This document shows, one piece after another, positions 35,302 to 44,248 of a DNA stretch of 64,000 nt. Every line of letters begins with the position of its first letter. The first letter of the stretch is position 1. Source of the DNA: DASRBN01 sp035294305 (GTDB taxonomy: Bacteria > Chloroflexota > Ktedonobacteria > Ktedonobacterales > Ktedonobacteraceae); NCBI GenBank assembly GCA_035294305.1, contig DATGLD010000021.1, positions 129,396 through 193,395 on the forward strand, written 5' to 3'. Both the position numbers and the translations under genes were made by a program. The notes under the pieces are model-generated. The model worked only from the letters and a program-made list of their open reading frames with translations. It was not told the DNA's origin and ran no database searches.

Positions 35302-36201
35302 TTACTTTATATAGAAATCATAAGCCTCTTGCAGCCGCGGGCAATTCACCCCATGTTCTTTTGCGCGCCGCAGTAGCGGAGCAAAAAGCGCTTCTGCCTC
35401 GTGTGGCTGGTTGGCCCATACATCACGCGCGAACGAGGAATCGGCCTGTGGGTCGAAGCGCCCCGCAACGGCAAGGCTGGCCGCTCCAGCATCTTCCAGC
35501 ATGGAAATACCACTGGCTCGCGCAATATTCCCGACCTCTCGCGCTATTTCTGCCCAACGAGAGCGCAAGCGGGCATCTTGGCGAATTTTGCCGATAGGCA
35601 GGCGCGTCTCAGCATTGACGATGGCGAAAGGTACCAGGAAGAGCTGCTTCATCCACATACGCCGCTCGATGTCATCTACCAGCGCCGCTTCAACATCCGC
35701 GCTTTCGAGCGCATTGACCATTGGAAGCAGCCTGGTACGATGTTGAACCGGCAGAAATAATTGCGCAACGCCAGGTTTGATATCGATCACGCCGGGGGAG
35801 ATGATGTTTGCGCCGACATATAAAACTCCCATTGCCGCTCTTTCGTTGCCGTACAGTGCGGACACAGCATCATATGCGGCGAAACCATTTTGTACAGTGA
35901 CGAGCAGTGTTTCAGGCGTGATACGTGAGGCTATCTCTTCCAGTAATGCCGGGATGTCGTAGGATTTGGTTGTCAGTAAGATAACAGGGGCGAACCGCTT
36001 GACATCATCGAGTGCGATACTATTGACCGGCGCATAGATAGTGCGCTTATTTTCGGATACAATTGTCAGCCCCACCTGTTGTAGCTGGCGTAGGGCGTTG
36101 CCACGCGAGATGATACGAGGAGGTAGGCCTCCGCGATACAGGGAAGAAGCCAGAAATCCTCCTGCTCCCCCTATACCGATGATATCGATGGCTGTTTCCA
36201 T
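35302..36201 (-). CDS. Ketopantoate reductase-like protein (PanE/ApbA family)
   Basis: A 299-residue NAD(P)-dependent dehydrogenase. IDIIGIGGAGGFLASSLYRG is the N-terminal dinucleotide motif; LLTTKSYDIPALLEEI and the later MWMKQLFLVPFAIVNAET (K-N catalytic region of the family) follow. AAGGAGGAATTT precedes ATG 36201. It is 11 nt downstream of the homoserine dehydrogenase, in the same operon. Whether the substrate is ketopantoate is not provable here. Confidence 0.8.
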   Translation of the reverse strand: METAIDIIGIGGAGGFLASSLYRGGLPPRIISRGNALRQLQQVGLTIVSENKRTIYAPVNSIALDDVKRFAPVILLTTKSYDIPALLEEIASRITPETLLVTVQNGFAAYDAVSALYGNERAAMGVLYVGANIISPGVIDIKPGVAQLFLPVQHRTRLLPMVNALESADVEAALVDDIERRMWMKQLFLVPFAIVNAETRLPIGKIRQDARLRSRWAEIAREVGNIARASGISMLEDAGAASLAVAGRFDPQADSSFARDVWANQPHEAEALFAPLLRRAKEHGVNCPRLQEAYDFYIK

Positions 36202-36211
36202 AAATTCCTCC

Positions 36212-37291
36212 TTAGAAGCCGGGTGTTGCGTTGCGGAGTTGTTGGATAGTAATCAGGTCACTGAGCACACCGTATGCCGTCTGTAAGACGCCTGTATTAT
36301 GTTCGATCAGGGTGATTGTTCCCATGGCCTCGGTCTGGATCGATATGATGCCCGTTCCATCTTTGCCCATATACAATACATCATCGGAGCCGATGCGTTG
36401 GGGGCGAACTTCCGCGACGAGGATGCCGTGTTTACGATGAGCCTGGCTGACCAGGCGATACGGCGAACCGGCCAGAGCCGCTGCACAAATATCGTCAGGG
36501 GTGAGATCTCGGATGCCTTGACGCTCGACCATGGATGGTTGCCACTGGCCTTCGAGCAGCGAATTGGCGAGAATGGTCGTCTTCATTACAGCGTCCCACC
36601 CATCCAGGTCATACCACGGATCGACCTCGGTCACCCCTGCCTGCTGCGCTCTACTGATCGCCTCATCACGTGAATAACCCTGTTCCATCAGGTTCAAGAC
36701 AATACTACTTGTCGTATTGAGGAGCGCTCTGAAGGACTGTATGCCTACGGCCGGTAATGTGAACTGTGAAAGGTTAATCAAGGGAAGACCGTCCATAACT
36801 GCCGATTCGAAGCGGAATTGCACATCGTTGCGGCGCGCCGACGCCTCGAGTTCGGCCTGCGCAAAAGCGACCGGCCCTTTATTCGCTGTTACCACATCCA
36901 TACCTGCTTCCAAAGCCTGCTGGATATGTGCCAACGCCGGTTGCCCGTTCCGCGGGTTAAGTGTGGTGAGTTCGATCAGGACAGAGGCCCCGGCGGCTTT
37001 CCCATCTTGAATGAACTTCCCGGCATTTTCCACGCGTTTACTCGTGCTGCGAAGCAGGCTTTGTGGGTCCTGCTCGAGCGCAAGGTCGGTGGCATCCACA
37101 CCGTCGGGGTGGACGTAAAAGCCCTTGCTGCGCGAGCCGATCCCGCTAATTACCGGGCGCATACCTAACTCGCGGCCCATCCATTCGCTCCGTGATGCGA
37201 GAAGAGGAAGGAATGCCTGGGCTACGTGGCCATAGCCTAGCAAGAGCAGGCGTAATGGAGGGAGTAATGCAGAGAGAGACGTTTCGCTCAT
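36212..37291 (-). CDS. hom: Homoserine dehydrogenase
   Basis: A 359-residue enzyme reducing aspartate semialdehyde to homoserine for Thr/Met synthesis. LRLLLLGYGHVAQAFLPLL is the NAD(P) site, VVTANKGPVAFAQAELEASA the conserved ANK region, and GVTEVDPWYDLDGWDAVMKT the catalytic D-x-x-G-x-D-x-x-x-K motif. There is no C-terminal ACT domain. The 5' end overlaps the kinase 3' end by 146 nt. It is followed by the PanE-like gene. Confidence 0.88.
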   Translation of the reverse strand: MSETSLSALLPPLRLLLLGYGHVAQAFLPLLASRSEWMGRELGMRPVISGIGSRSKGFYVHPDGVDATDLALEQDPQSLLRSTSKRVENAGKFIQDGKAAGASVLIELTTLNPRNGQPALAHIQQALEAGMDVVTANKGPVAFAQAELEASARRNDVQFRFESAVMDGLPLINLSQFTLPAVGIQSFRALLNTTSSIVLNLMEQGYSRDEAISRAQQAGVTEVDPWYDLDGWDAVMKTTILANSLLEGQWQPSMVERQGIRDLTPDDICAAALAGSPYRLVSQAHRKHGILVAEVRPQRIGSDDVLYMGKDGTGIISIQTEAMGTITLIEHNTGVLQTAYGVLSDLITIQQLRNATPGF

Positions 37292-39101
37292 GGGTCAATA
37301 CCTGTGCTTGAATGGGGTGAAAGAACTCCCGGAAAGTGATGGCCGCTTGATGAGGGTGGCCTTTGGTTGCTATGAACAAGAGCATAAGAATAGCGAGTAG
37401 AATGACCACCAGGATAATAGCGGTGAAGATAAGGAACTTACGGGTATTAGTTGAAGTGCCGGTAGGCGCAGAGTGGGCTGTTTGGATCGTTGACCCGTTC
37501 ATCTGCACGATTGGTGCCGCTGGTTGGGGGGCCAGTCGTGCAGATGCCGCGACCGGGGCCGGAGGGCTGGCCTGCATGAAAGGTTTCGGAGGAACCTGGA
37601 GTGGAGCAGAAAGCGCCAGGTTCTCAATGGCCTGCTTAGATGCCCGGTGATTCTGCTGTGGAGCATCGCCTGAGAGACCGGCAGGAGGCTCTTGCATGCG
37701 TGATGATGGTCCTGAGCCGGGTGATCTCGGTAGCGGTGGAGTAATGACAATGGTTGCTTCCCCTGAAATATCCTGTGGGGTCGTGGTGCCATGCCCGCCG
37801 GCCGGCGAATTGCTCGACTGGTAACCCGGTGCAGGTGGTTGTGACAGAGTTGAATTGACGGTGTTGCTGTTTGTCAATGATTTACCGCAGTGAGGGCAGA
37901 AAGACGCGTTTCTGCTCAGGTCTCCATTACAGTATGGACACTGCCTGGTAGCGGCCGCAGGCGCCGGAGGCTGGGGATCCGGCATTGCTGTCGTATCCAG
38001 CGTTGCCGGATCAAGCGGTCCCTTTGTATTTTGCATTTGCTCAAAGAGCAGGGGTAAATCTGGCTGCGTGCTATGTGGATCGATGTTGCGAGGAGGCCTG
38101 CTCGATGAGGGCTGCGTGGACGAAGGCAATGCGGCCAGTACCAAGCGAAGGTCATTGCTGAAATCCGCCACTGATTGATAGCGATCTCTGGGCTTCATTT
38201 CCATAGCATGCTTGATGATCGAGTTCAGTTTCTCAAGCAGTTCCGGTGGAAGCGTTCCTAATTGTGCCAGGTGCCGGGAATGGCGTGGGGCTGGCTTTGA
38301 TGGCTTGGAGATGCCGAGACGAAATTGTCGCCCGGCAGTGGGGTCCGTACTTCCCTCGGGTGGATTGTGCGCGAGCAGGTCCTGCAAGGAAGGCAAATCC
38401 GGTTGATTTTGTTGAATTGCCTGATTGCGCGTGGAGACACTTGGAGGCTCATGGGTTGTGAGCACGAAATAGAGAGTACCACCCAACGCGTACACATCCG
38501 ACCGGGCGTCCGTTCCTGCTCCTCCGGGATATTGTTCCAGCGGAGCATAGCCGGGCGTGCCCTGGTGGCGAATGAAAAAAAGCGTGCGCGCACCATCCGC
38601 GGCTGCCTTCGCGTTGCCCAGATCGACCAGTATTGCCTTGCCGTCAGACGTAATACGAATATTATCCGGCTTGATGTCTCGATGAATAATAGGTGGTTGC
38701 TGGCTATGTAGGAAGCTCACCGCGTTGGCGACGGAAAGAAGCCAGGTCAGAACCTGGGCCAGGGGAACAACATCGTTTTTCTGGCGCACGATGCGGATGT
38801 AATCGGTCAGGTCATTTCCCTCAATATAATCAAGTACCATATAGTATCGCCCCCGCTCATCGAAGGCGTCTTGAAAAGCAGGAAGATTTGGATGGTGTAG
38901 TTGACTGAGCACGCGCTCCTCGTGCTCGAGTTGCACTTTGCCGCTCGACCCGGTGACAAGGTATTCCTTAATTGCGTATTGCGTTTTCGTCTGCATGTCT
39001 ATCGCGATGTAGACATGCCCAAAGCCTCCGCTGCCCAGCACCCGTTCGATACGGTAGCGCCCGTGCAGTATTGTGCCTGACGGTAGCGTTTCCATCGCCA
39101 T
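37146..39101 (-). CDS. Ser/Thr kinase with zinc ribbon and membrane anchor
   Basis: A 651-residue Hanks-type kinase: GSGGFGHVYIAID, YAIKEY, IIHRDIKPDNIRI, and VDLGNAKA in place of DFG (a Leu substitution common in some bacterial kinases). A zinc ribbon (CPYCNGDLSRNASFCPHCG) and a Pro/Ser-rich region follow, then one transmembrane helix near 580-600 (FLIFTAIILVVILLAILML). The last about 48 residues are translated from DNA that also encodes the N-terminus of homoserine dehydrogenase. ATG 39101 follows AAGGAG. Confidence 0.85.
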   Translation of the reverse strand: MAMETLPSGTILHGRYRIERVLGSGGFGHVYIAIDMQTKTQYAIKEYLVTGSSGKVQLEHEERVLSQLHHPNLPAFQDAFDERGRYYMVLDYIEGNDLTDYIRIVRQKNDVVPLAQVLTWLLSVANAVSFLHSQQPPIIHRDIKPDNIRITSDGKAILVDLGNAKAAADGARTLFFIRHQGTPGYAPLEQYPGGAGTDARSDVYALGGTLYFVLTTHEPPSVSTRNQAIQQNQPDLPSLQDLLAHNPPEGSTDPTAGRQFRLGISKPSKPAPRHSRHLAQLGTLPPELLEKLNSIIKHAMEMKPRDRYQSVADFSNDLRLVLAALPSSTQPSSSRPPRNIDPHSTQPDLPLLFEQMQNTKGPLDPATLDTTAMPDPQPPAPAAATRQCPYCNGDLSRNASFCPHCGKSLTNSNTVNSTLSQPPAPGYQSSNSPAGGHGTTTPQDISGEATIVITPPLPRSPGSGPSSRMQEPPAGLSGDAPQQNHRASKQAIENLALSAPLQVPPKPFMQASPPAPVAASARLAPQPAAPIVQMNGSTIQTAHSAPTGTSTNTRKFLIFTAIILVVILLAILMLLFIATKGHPHQAAITFREFFHPIQAQVLTHERNVSLCITPSITPALARLWPRSPGIPSSSRITERMDGPRVRYAPGN

Positions 39102-39219
39102 AGAGGATAACTCCTTTTTGGGTTCCAATATGCTCAACAAGGCAACGGGTCAAACCGAATAATGGCCGTATCACATCATCGTGTTGTTCGTGCCACCTAC
39201 ATCCCCCGGCATTATAGCA

Positions 39220-39266
39220 CCTGGTAGGAAGCGTGTCATGTGTCTTATGACATGCTTCCTACCAGG
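39220..39266 (-). terminator. Long hairpin after the Lrp gene
   Basis: Two 20-nt arms (39220-39239 and 39247-39266) pair fully apart from one G-U, around a 7-nt loop. It lies 9 nt past the Lrp stop. No U-tract follows on the minus strand. A terminator or mRNA-end stabiliser is likely. Confidence 0.55.
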
Positions 39267-39274
39267 AAAAAGTA

Positions 39275-39799
39275 CTAGTGAGCTGATTCATTAGGCGAAT
39301 GCCGCTGGATAGATGATGGTGATGGTGACAGCCGCGCCTGTGAGAGGAAAGCCCAGTTGTTCTGTTTGCACACGCGCAAATACATGTATGCTTCAGCCTG
39401 TTGCACACCCTGTACCTTATAGAGCTTTTCAGTAAGAAACTTCAAGAGATGGTCGTTATCGCGGCAGACAACCTCAGCCAACAGGTCAAAACTGCCTGTC
39501 GTGATAATTAGATAGATCACTTCATCAAACGTAGAGATCTCCTCGGCCACCTGCAGGAGCCGTTCGCCCGATACACGAATACCAATCATACTTGCCAGGG
39601 AGAAACCCAGTTTGATGGGATTGGTAACGGCAACGATTTGCATAACCTGGGTATTGATTAAGTTGGCGACACGCTGCCGCACGCTGGCCTCCGATATGCC
39701 TAGCTCGGCGGCCAGTTTAGTAAATGGACGCCTCCCATCTAACTGCAGCGCCTCGATAATGCTTTGATCGATTTCGTCTATCCCATTCTTATCGTTCAT
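39275..39799 (-). CDS. Lrp/AsnC-family transcriptional regulator
   Basis: A 174-residue regulator with the Lrp layout: N-terminal helix-turn-helix (IDQSIIEALQLDGRRPFTKL, then AELGISEASVRQRVANLI) at about residues 7-55, and a ligand/oligomer RAM domain at about 65-145 (EVIYLIITTGSFDLLAEVVC). Members respond to amino acids. It is divergent from the HDAC-like gene, which is a plausible target. Confidence 0.88.
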   Translation of the reverse strand: MNDKNGIDEIDQSIIEALQLDGRRPFTKLAAELGISEASVRQRVANLINTQVMQIVAVTNPIKLGFSLASMIGIRVSGERLLQVAEEISTFDEVIYLIITTGSFDLLAEVVCRDNDHLLKFLTEKLYKVQGVQQAEAYMYLRVCKQNNWAFLSQARLSPSPSSIQRHSPNESAH

Positions 39800-39991
39800 T
39801 ATAGCGAAGTATCCCTTGCCCCCTTCCCGTAACTTTATACCCTGGCACCTCGCACCACCCTGCTGTCCTGATGCCAGAAATCAAATGTTCAAGTTCAATG
39901 TGGCTATACTACCATCTTAGGCAGAGATGTGCAATAATCTGTAAACAAACGGCTTAAAATCCAGTCTCCAATCGAAGAAAGGATGGCTAGT

Positions 39992-41131
39992 ATGCCTAGT
40001 CGTTGCACCGGCTTTGTTTTCGACGAACATTATATGGGGCATGATACGGGGGTCCAGGCGACCGTCGTCACACGCCATGGTTCGTTCGAAGTCTCGCCTG
40101 AACCACATCCCTCTTCGCGTTATATCATCAAGCGAATTAAGGAATTTCTCGATGGTTCCGGCCTGACGGCATTGATGCACCCGATTCCGGCGCGTGCGGC
40201 CAGCGAAGATGAGATTGCGGTCTACCATACCCGGAAGTATATCGCCGGGATACGCGCGCTTTGTGCCGGCGAGACTCCCGAAGCAGGTTGGGGTGAGATC
40301 GATGTAGAGACTGCTCTCAGTCCTGGTACGTTTGAGGCCGCGCTCTATGCGGCGGGCGGTTCAATGAATGCGGTGAGCGCGGTTATGAATGGCCAGGTGC
40401 GCAATGCCTATGCTCTCTTGCGACCTCCGGGCCATCACGCGACGAGCAACCAGGCCCTGGGTTTCTGCATCTTTAACAATACCGTCATCGCTGCTCATCA
40501 TGCCCGTAATGCTTATGGCCTTGAACGCGTCATGATTGTAGATTGGGACGTGCATCATGGCAATGGTACGCAAGATGCGTTTTATGCCGACCCACATGTA
40601 CTCTTTATCTCGCTGCACCAGCAAAACTGGTTCCCAAAGCTGGCAGGAGAACTGGAGCAGGTAGGAAGCGGCGCGGGTGCCGGCTATACGATCAATATTC
40701 CGCTTCCGGCAGGCACCGGCGATAGGGGCTACCGGGCGGCATTCGAACAACTGGTGCTTCCTATCGGCCTGCAGTACCGGCCAGAACTGATTATCATCAC
40801 GGCCGGTCAGGATGGAAGCTGGCTCGACCCACTTGCCCAGATGATGCTGACCATGGCCGGCTTTCGCAAAATGTCCGAATTAATGCTTGGACTGGCAGAA
40901 GAGGTCTGTGGTGGAAAACTGGTGATGCTACAGGCGGGTGGCTATAGCACTGCTTATGTGCCCTATTGCACACTTGCCGCCGTTGAGCCGCTGGTAGGCG
41001 TAGATCTCGGCATAGTCGATCTCTACGACACGTCTTCAGAACTTGAACGCAGTGCGACTGTTTTTTCGCAGGAGACGCAAGATGCGCTGGCGGCAGCACG
41101 AAAATGGCATAGCAACTGGTGGAAATTGTGA
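39992..41131 (+). CDS. Histone deacetylase-family amidohydrolase
   Basis: A 379-residue zinc amidohydrolase. LRPPGHHATSNQALGFCIF and VDWDVHHGNGTQDAFYADP are the active-site histidine pair and metal-binding motifs of HDAC, acetoin-utilisation and acetylpolyamine hydrolase proteins. The substrate could be an acetylated polyamine or protein. ATG 39992 is preferred over ATG 39983 because GAAAGGA then has proper spacing. Confidence 0.88.
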   Translation: MPSRCTGFVFDEHYMGHDTGVQATVVTRHGSFEVSPEPHPSSRYIIKRIKEFLDGSGLTALMHPIPARAASEDEIAVYHTRKYIAGIRALCAGETPEAGWGEIDVETALSPGTFEAALYAAGGSMNAVSAVMNGQVRNAYALLRPPGHHATSNQALGFCIFNNTVIAAHHARNAYGLERVMIVDWDVHHGNGTQDAFYADPHVLFISLHQQNWFPKLAGELEQVGSGAGAGYTINIPLPAGTGDRGYRAAFEQLVLPIGLQYRPELIIITAGQDGSWLDPLAQMMLTMAGFRKMSELMLGLAEEVCGGKLVMLQAGGYSTAYVPYCTLAAVEPLVGVDLGIVDLYDTSSELERSATVFSQETQDALAAARKWHSNWWKL

Positions 41132-41280
41132 TTTCATATAGCCATAGGCTACACAAACAACAAAGCGGAGCAACACCAAAAAGCAACCTCCCGGTCTCTG
41201 CTTACAGCCCTTGCCCGGTTCCAGAAAAAATATGCTATACTCTAGATATGCCAGTCCGTTACTAGACGAGGAGGGCCTCC

Positions 41281-41604
41281 ATGGAGCAACCTGCGCCGCG
41301 TGCCAGATATGATGAGTTTGCCGAACAATTTACGTCTGTCCTGTATGACAACTGGTCAGATATTCTCCTAATCATCAATCGACAATCGCCCCGTATCGCG
41401 GCCCTGCTGAAAGTGGCGACGCCTTCGGGATTGAAACGCGTCAATGGGAGCTGGCATATACAGGTAATGATCAAACGGGTTGTGCAGCGTGATAAGCTGC
41501 GTCAACCGCGCGACAACGAAGTCGTAGCCCAGGCGATCCGGACATGGGCGCACACAGCAGCGCAGTTGAAACTCCCCCGCGTGACGGTGAATTTCGAACT
41601 CTAA
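41281..41604 (+). CDS. Small protein resembling the DnaX C-terminal domain
   Basis: A 107-residue protein. NWSDILLIINRQSPRIAALL, followed later by a block with DKLRQPRDNEVVAQAI, aligns by eye with the last domain of DNA polymerase III gamma/tau subunits (W-x-x-IL, then S-P-x-x-ALL, then a DKL-x-x-P block). It lacks the ATPase part. A GGAGG site and a TATACT -10 candidate at 41236-41241 precede ATG 41281. The assignment is a resemblance only; it may be a separate domain family. Confidence 0.5.
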   Translation: MEQPAPRARYDEFAEQFTSVLYDNWSDILLIINRQSPRIAALLKVATPSGLKRVNGSWHIQVMIKRVVQRDKLRQPRDNEVVAQAIRTWAHTAAQLKLPRVTVNFEL

Positions 41605-41644
41605 AGCGTATCGATCGCCTGGCTCACTCAAGAAGGAGCCTCCT

Positions 41645-42652
41645 ATGTCTACGGCTCAACCGAAAGTGCGAAGGCGCTTTCCCGGCTTGAATGCTGCCGT
41701 CCTGCAACACCCTTATGACCGTGCTGCCCTTGGCGCGCTACAGAAAGTTCCCGGCCTGGATATTGTGGTGCGCAAATTCATTGAACTGTATCCAGAACGT
41801 GTTGCCTATATTCTCAATGTCGCGCAGACCGTGCGGGTCTCCAAATTACAGTGCTCACAATTGTATGCCCAGTTGCAGGAGGCATGCGCTATCCTCGATG
41901 TAGCCGAGCCTGAACTGTATGTCGCTCAAAATCCCATCCCTAATGCCATAACGAGTGGGAACAGCCACCCTTATATTATTCTGACCAGCGGCTTGCTCGA
42001 TCTATTGGATGAGGACGAGATACTGGCTGTAATTGCTCATGAACTCGGCCACATTAAATCTGGGCATGTGCTTTACAAGACGATGGCTCGGGGTATCAGC
42101 CTTGGGCTTTCGATCATTGGGGACTTGACGCTGGGCATTGGCCGCCTGGTCGGGCGCACGCTGGAGGCCACACTGCTCGAATGGGATCGTAAATCGGAAT
42201 TTAGCGCCGACCGCGCTGCGCTGCTGGTGGTACAAGATGCACATGTCATGCTCACGCTGCTGATGAAATTTGCTGGCGGCACACTTTTCCAGCGCAATGA
42301 GATGAATCCGCAAGAATTTTTGAGGCAGGCCGGTCTGTATGAAGAGGTCGATGTGAGTATACTCAACCGCATTTATAAAATGATGGTGGTAACAGCGGTG
42401 AACCATCCTCTAACCATTGTGCGCGCGCGCGAGATTCTCAACTGGTCAGACAGCCGCGAATACAGGGATATTCTCGAAGGCAACTATCCGCGCGCGAAAA
42501 GCCCACTAGAGAATCTACCTGGTGACACGACAGCCAGTAATGCTTCCGCATCACCCAGGTATACCGAGAATGGCTTGATTCTCTGCCCGCATTGCAACCG
42601 CGAGCAAACGAACCGGCGCTTTTGCAGCCTCTGCGGAGGTGCCATAGCATAA
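41645..42652 (+). CDS. M48-family metallopeptidase with zinc ribbon
   Basis: A 335-residue protein. VIAHELGHIKSGHVLY is the HExxH zinc-protease motif (M48, HtpX-like), and SEFSADRAALLVV holds the third ligand Glu. A C-terminal zinc ribbon, CPHCNREQTNRRFCSLCG, is added, typical of this lineage. It lacks the N-terminal membrane helices of HtpX, though a short hydrophobic region follows HELGH. Substrates are unknown. Confidence 0.87.
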   Translation: MSTAQPKVRRRFPGLNAAVLQHPYDRAALGALQKVPGLDIVVRKFIELYPERVAYILNVAQTVRVSKLQCSQLYAQLQEACAILDVAEPELYVAQNPIPNAITSGNSHPYIILTSGLLDLLDEDEILAVIAHELGHIKSGHVLYKTMARGISLGLSIIGDLTLGIGRLVGRTLEATLLEWDRKSEFSADRAALLVVQDAHVMLTLLMKFAGGTLFQRNEMNPQEFLRQAGLYEEVDVSILNRIYKMMVVTAVNHPLTIVRAREILNWSDSREYRDILEGNYPRAKSPLENLPGDTTASNASASPRYTENGLILCPHCNREQTNRRFCSLCGGAIA

Positions 42653-42654
42653 GC

Positions 42655-42966
42655 ATGTGGGGGAAAAAGAGTAACAACTATCGTCTGGCCGGTTATCTGA
42701 TGATAGCTACAGCGGCAAGTCTTTTCGGACTCAATGGCAACCTGTCACGGCTACTTTTCGATGATGGTATTTCTCCTATCACACTCGTCGAATTTCGCAT
42801 GCTGATTGGCGCATTGTGCCTTTTCTCGGTTTTATTCATTGGCCAGCGCAAAGGATTGAAGGCGCCATACCGCAGCTGGGGATGGATTGTGGCATTTGGC
42901 CTCTCGCTGGCTTTGGTTACCTATACCTACTTCGTCGCGATCAGCCGTTTGCCGCTTACAATATGA
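42655..42966 (+). pseudogene. Truncated EamA/DMT-type transporter
   Basis: The first 103 residues read as the start of a drug/metabolite transporter: YLMIATAASLFGLNGNLSRL, FRMLIGALCLFSVLFIG and GWIVAFGLSLALVTYTYFVA. A functional EamA protein has about 290 residues in ten helices, so translation ends after the first few helices, at TGA 42964-42966. The missing part is not found downstream, where an AT-rich inverted repeat (42988-43009) lies. It is likely decayed. Confidence 0.7.
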
Positions 42967-42987
42967 GAATTTAGCGGTTCCCGAAGT

Positions 42988-43009
42988 GAAATTTTTTAAA
43001 TAAAATTTC
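42988..43009. repeat. AT-rich inverted repeat
   Basis: GAAATTTT and AAAATTTC are separated by 6 nt. It lies between the truncated transporter and the proline-racemase-family gene and could mark a deletion scar or an operator. Confidence 0.4.
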
Positions 43010-43098
43010 TTATAGCCACTTACTACAAATTCAACACTACCAACCAAAGAAAACAAACGAATAACCAGCACTCCTAGAAGGGAAAAAGGAGCTACCCA

Positions 43099-44145
43099 AT
43101 GGAACTCAACTGGAACCGCTACCGACCAGCAGCAGATGCCACTATTATTACGACGCTAGATTTGCACGTGGCAGGTGAACCTTTCCGCATCATTACCGGA
43201 GGGCTGCCTGAACTACAAGGCGCGACAATGCTGGAACGCCGGCGCTATATGCGACAACACTTTGATCACATCCGGCGAGCATTAATATGGGAACCGCGGG
43301 GTCACTTCGATATGTATGGCTGCGTCCTCACACCGGCAGTATCGCCCGAGGCAGATCTCGGTGTGCTTTTCATGCATAATGAAGGCTACAGTACGATGTG
43401 TGGACATGGCGCAATTGCCCTGGCAACCGCGCTCCTGGAAACAGGCATATTGGAAGCGAAAGGACGGGAAACGCCCGTCGATTTTGACACGCCGGCTGGA
43501 TTGGTACGCGCCACCGTTCACCTGGACAACGAAGGCCACGCAGAACATGTCTCGTTTCTGAATGTACCCTCATTCCTGTATGCTCGCGACCTCAAAGTTG
43601 AATTGCCACACTATGGGCAAACCAGCATAGATGTGGCATTTGGCGGCGCTTTCTATGCGATAGTGCCAGCCGAGCAGGTGGGCTTAAAAGTGGAGCCGGG
43701 ACAAATCGAACGACTCGTTGCGGCAGGCGAGGCGATTACACAGGCAGTAAACACCACTCTGGCTATCCAGCATCCGATTGAAGAGGATCTCGGCTTCCTC
43801 TACGGTACAATCCTCACCGGGCCGCCTGAAGATCCTACCCACCACAGTCGCAATCTGTGTATCTTCGGCAATGCAGAGGCGGACCGCTCACCCACAGGCA
43901 CAGGGGTCTCTGCCCGGCTGGCGCTGCTGCACGCTAAAGGTGAAATCGGTGAGGACCAGGAAATCGCAATTGAAAGTATCCTGGGGAAAGCCAGCGTGTT
44001 TGGCGGTAGAATCGTGGGACGAGCAAAAGTTGGGCAGTATGACGCGGTCATACCTGAAGTAAGTGGCAGGGCCTTTATTACCGGCCGCCACGAGTTCATT
44101 ATAGACCCGCGAGATAAACTGGGACAAGGATTTCTGATTGTCTAG
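43099..44145 (+). CDS. Trans-3-hydroxy-L-proline dehydratase-like protein
   Basis: A 348-residue member of the proline racemase family. STMCGHGAIALATALLE holds the first catalytic Cys. The second site reads SPTGTGVSARLA, with Thr where racemases and 4-hydroxyproline epimerases have Cys. That Cys-to-Thr change is the mark of trans-3-hydroxyproline dehydratases, which make delta-1-pyrroline-2-carboxylate. AAGGAG lies before ATG 43099. A partner reductase is not nearby. Confidence 0.8.
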   Translation: MELNWNRYRPAADATIITTLDLHVAGEPFRIITGGLPELQGATMLERRRYMRQHFDHIRRALIWEPRGHFDMYGCVLTPAVSPEADLGVLFMHNEGYSTMCGHGAIALATALLETGILEAKGRETPVDFDTPAGLVRATVHLDNEGHAEHVSFLNVPSFLYARDLKVELPHYGQTSIDVAFGGAFYAIVPAEQVGLKVEPGQIERLVAAGEAITQAVNTTLAIQHPIEEDLGFLYGTILTGPPEDPTHHSRNLCIFGNAEADRSPTGTGVSARLALLHAKGEIGEDQEIAIESILGKASVFGGRIVGRAKVGQYDAVIPEVSGRAFITGRHEFIIDPRDKLGQGFLIV

Positions 44146-44150
44146 CGCCT

Positions 44151-44245
44151 TTCCGCTTGACTTTCTCAGGTTTGAGAGTATACTCTGCCTATAGAGAGAT
44201 GGCAGGAGCTGGGCCTTTCCCAGATCTCTCGGTGGGGATTGAAAG
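44151..44245 (+). repeat. Dispersed promoter-hairpin element, copy B
   Basis: TTGACT (44157-44162), a 16-bp spacer and TATACT (44179-44184) form a promoter for the following GNAT gene. The transcript leader folds as a perfect hairpin: GAGAGAT (44194-44200) pairs with ATCTCTC (44224-44230) and CTGGG with CCCAG inside. The end reads GGGGATTGAAAGG. Copies A (3138) and C (18088) share the order of parts. Confidence 0.6.
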
Positions 44246-44248
44246 GAC

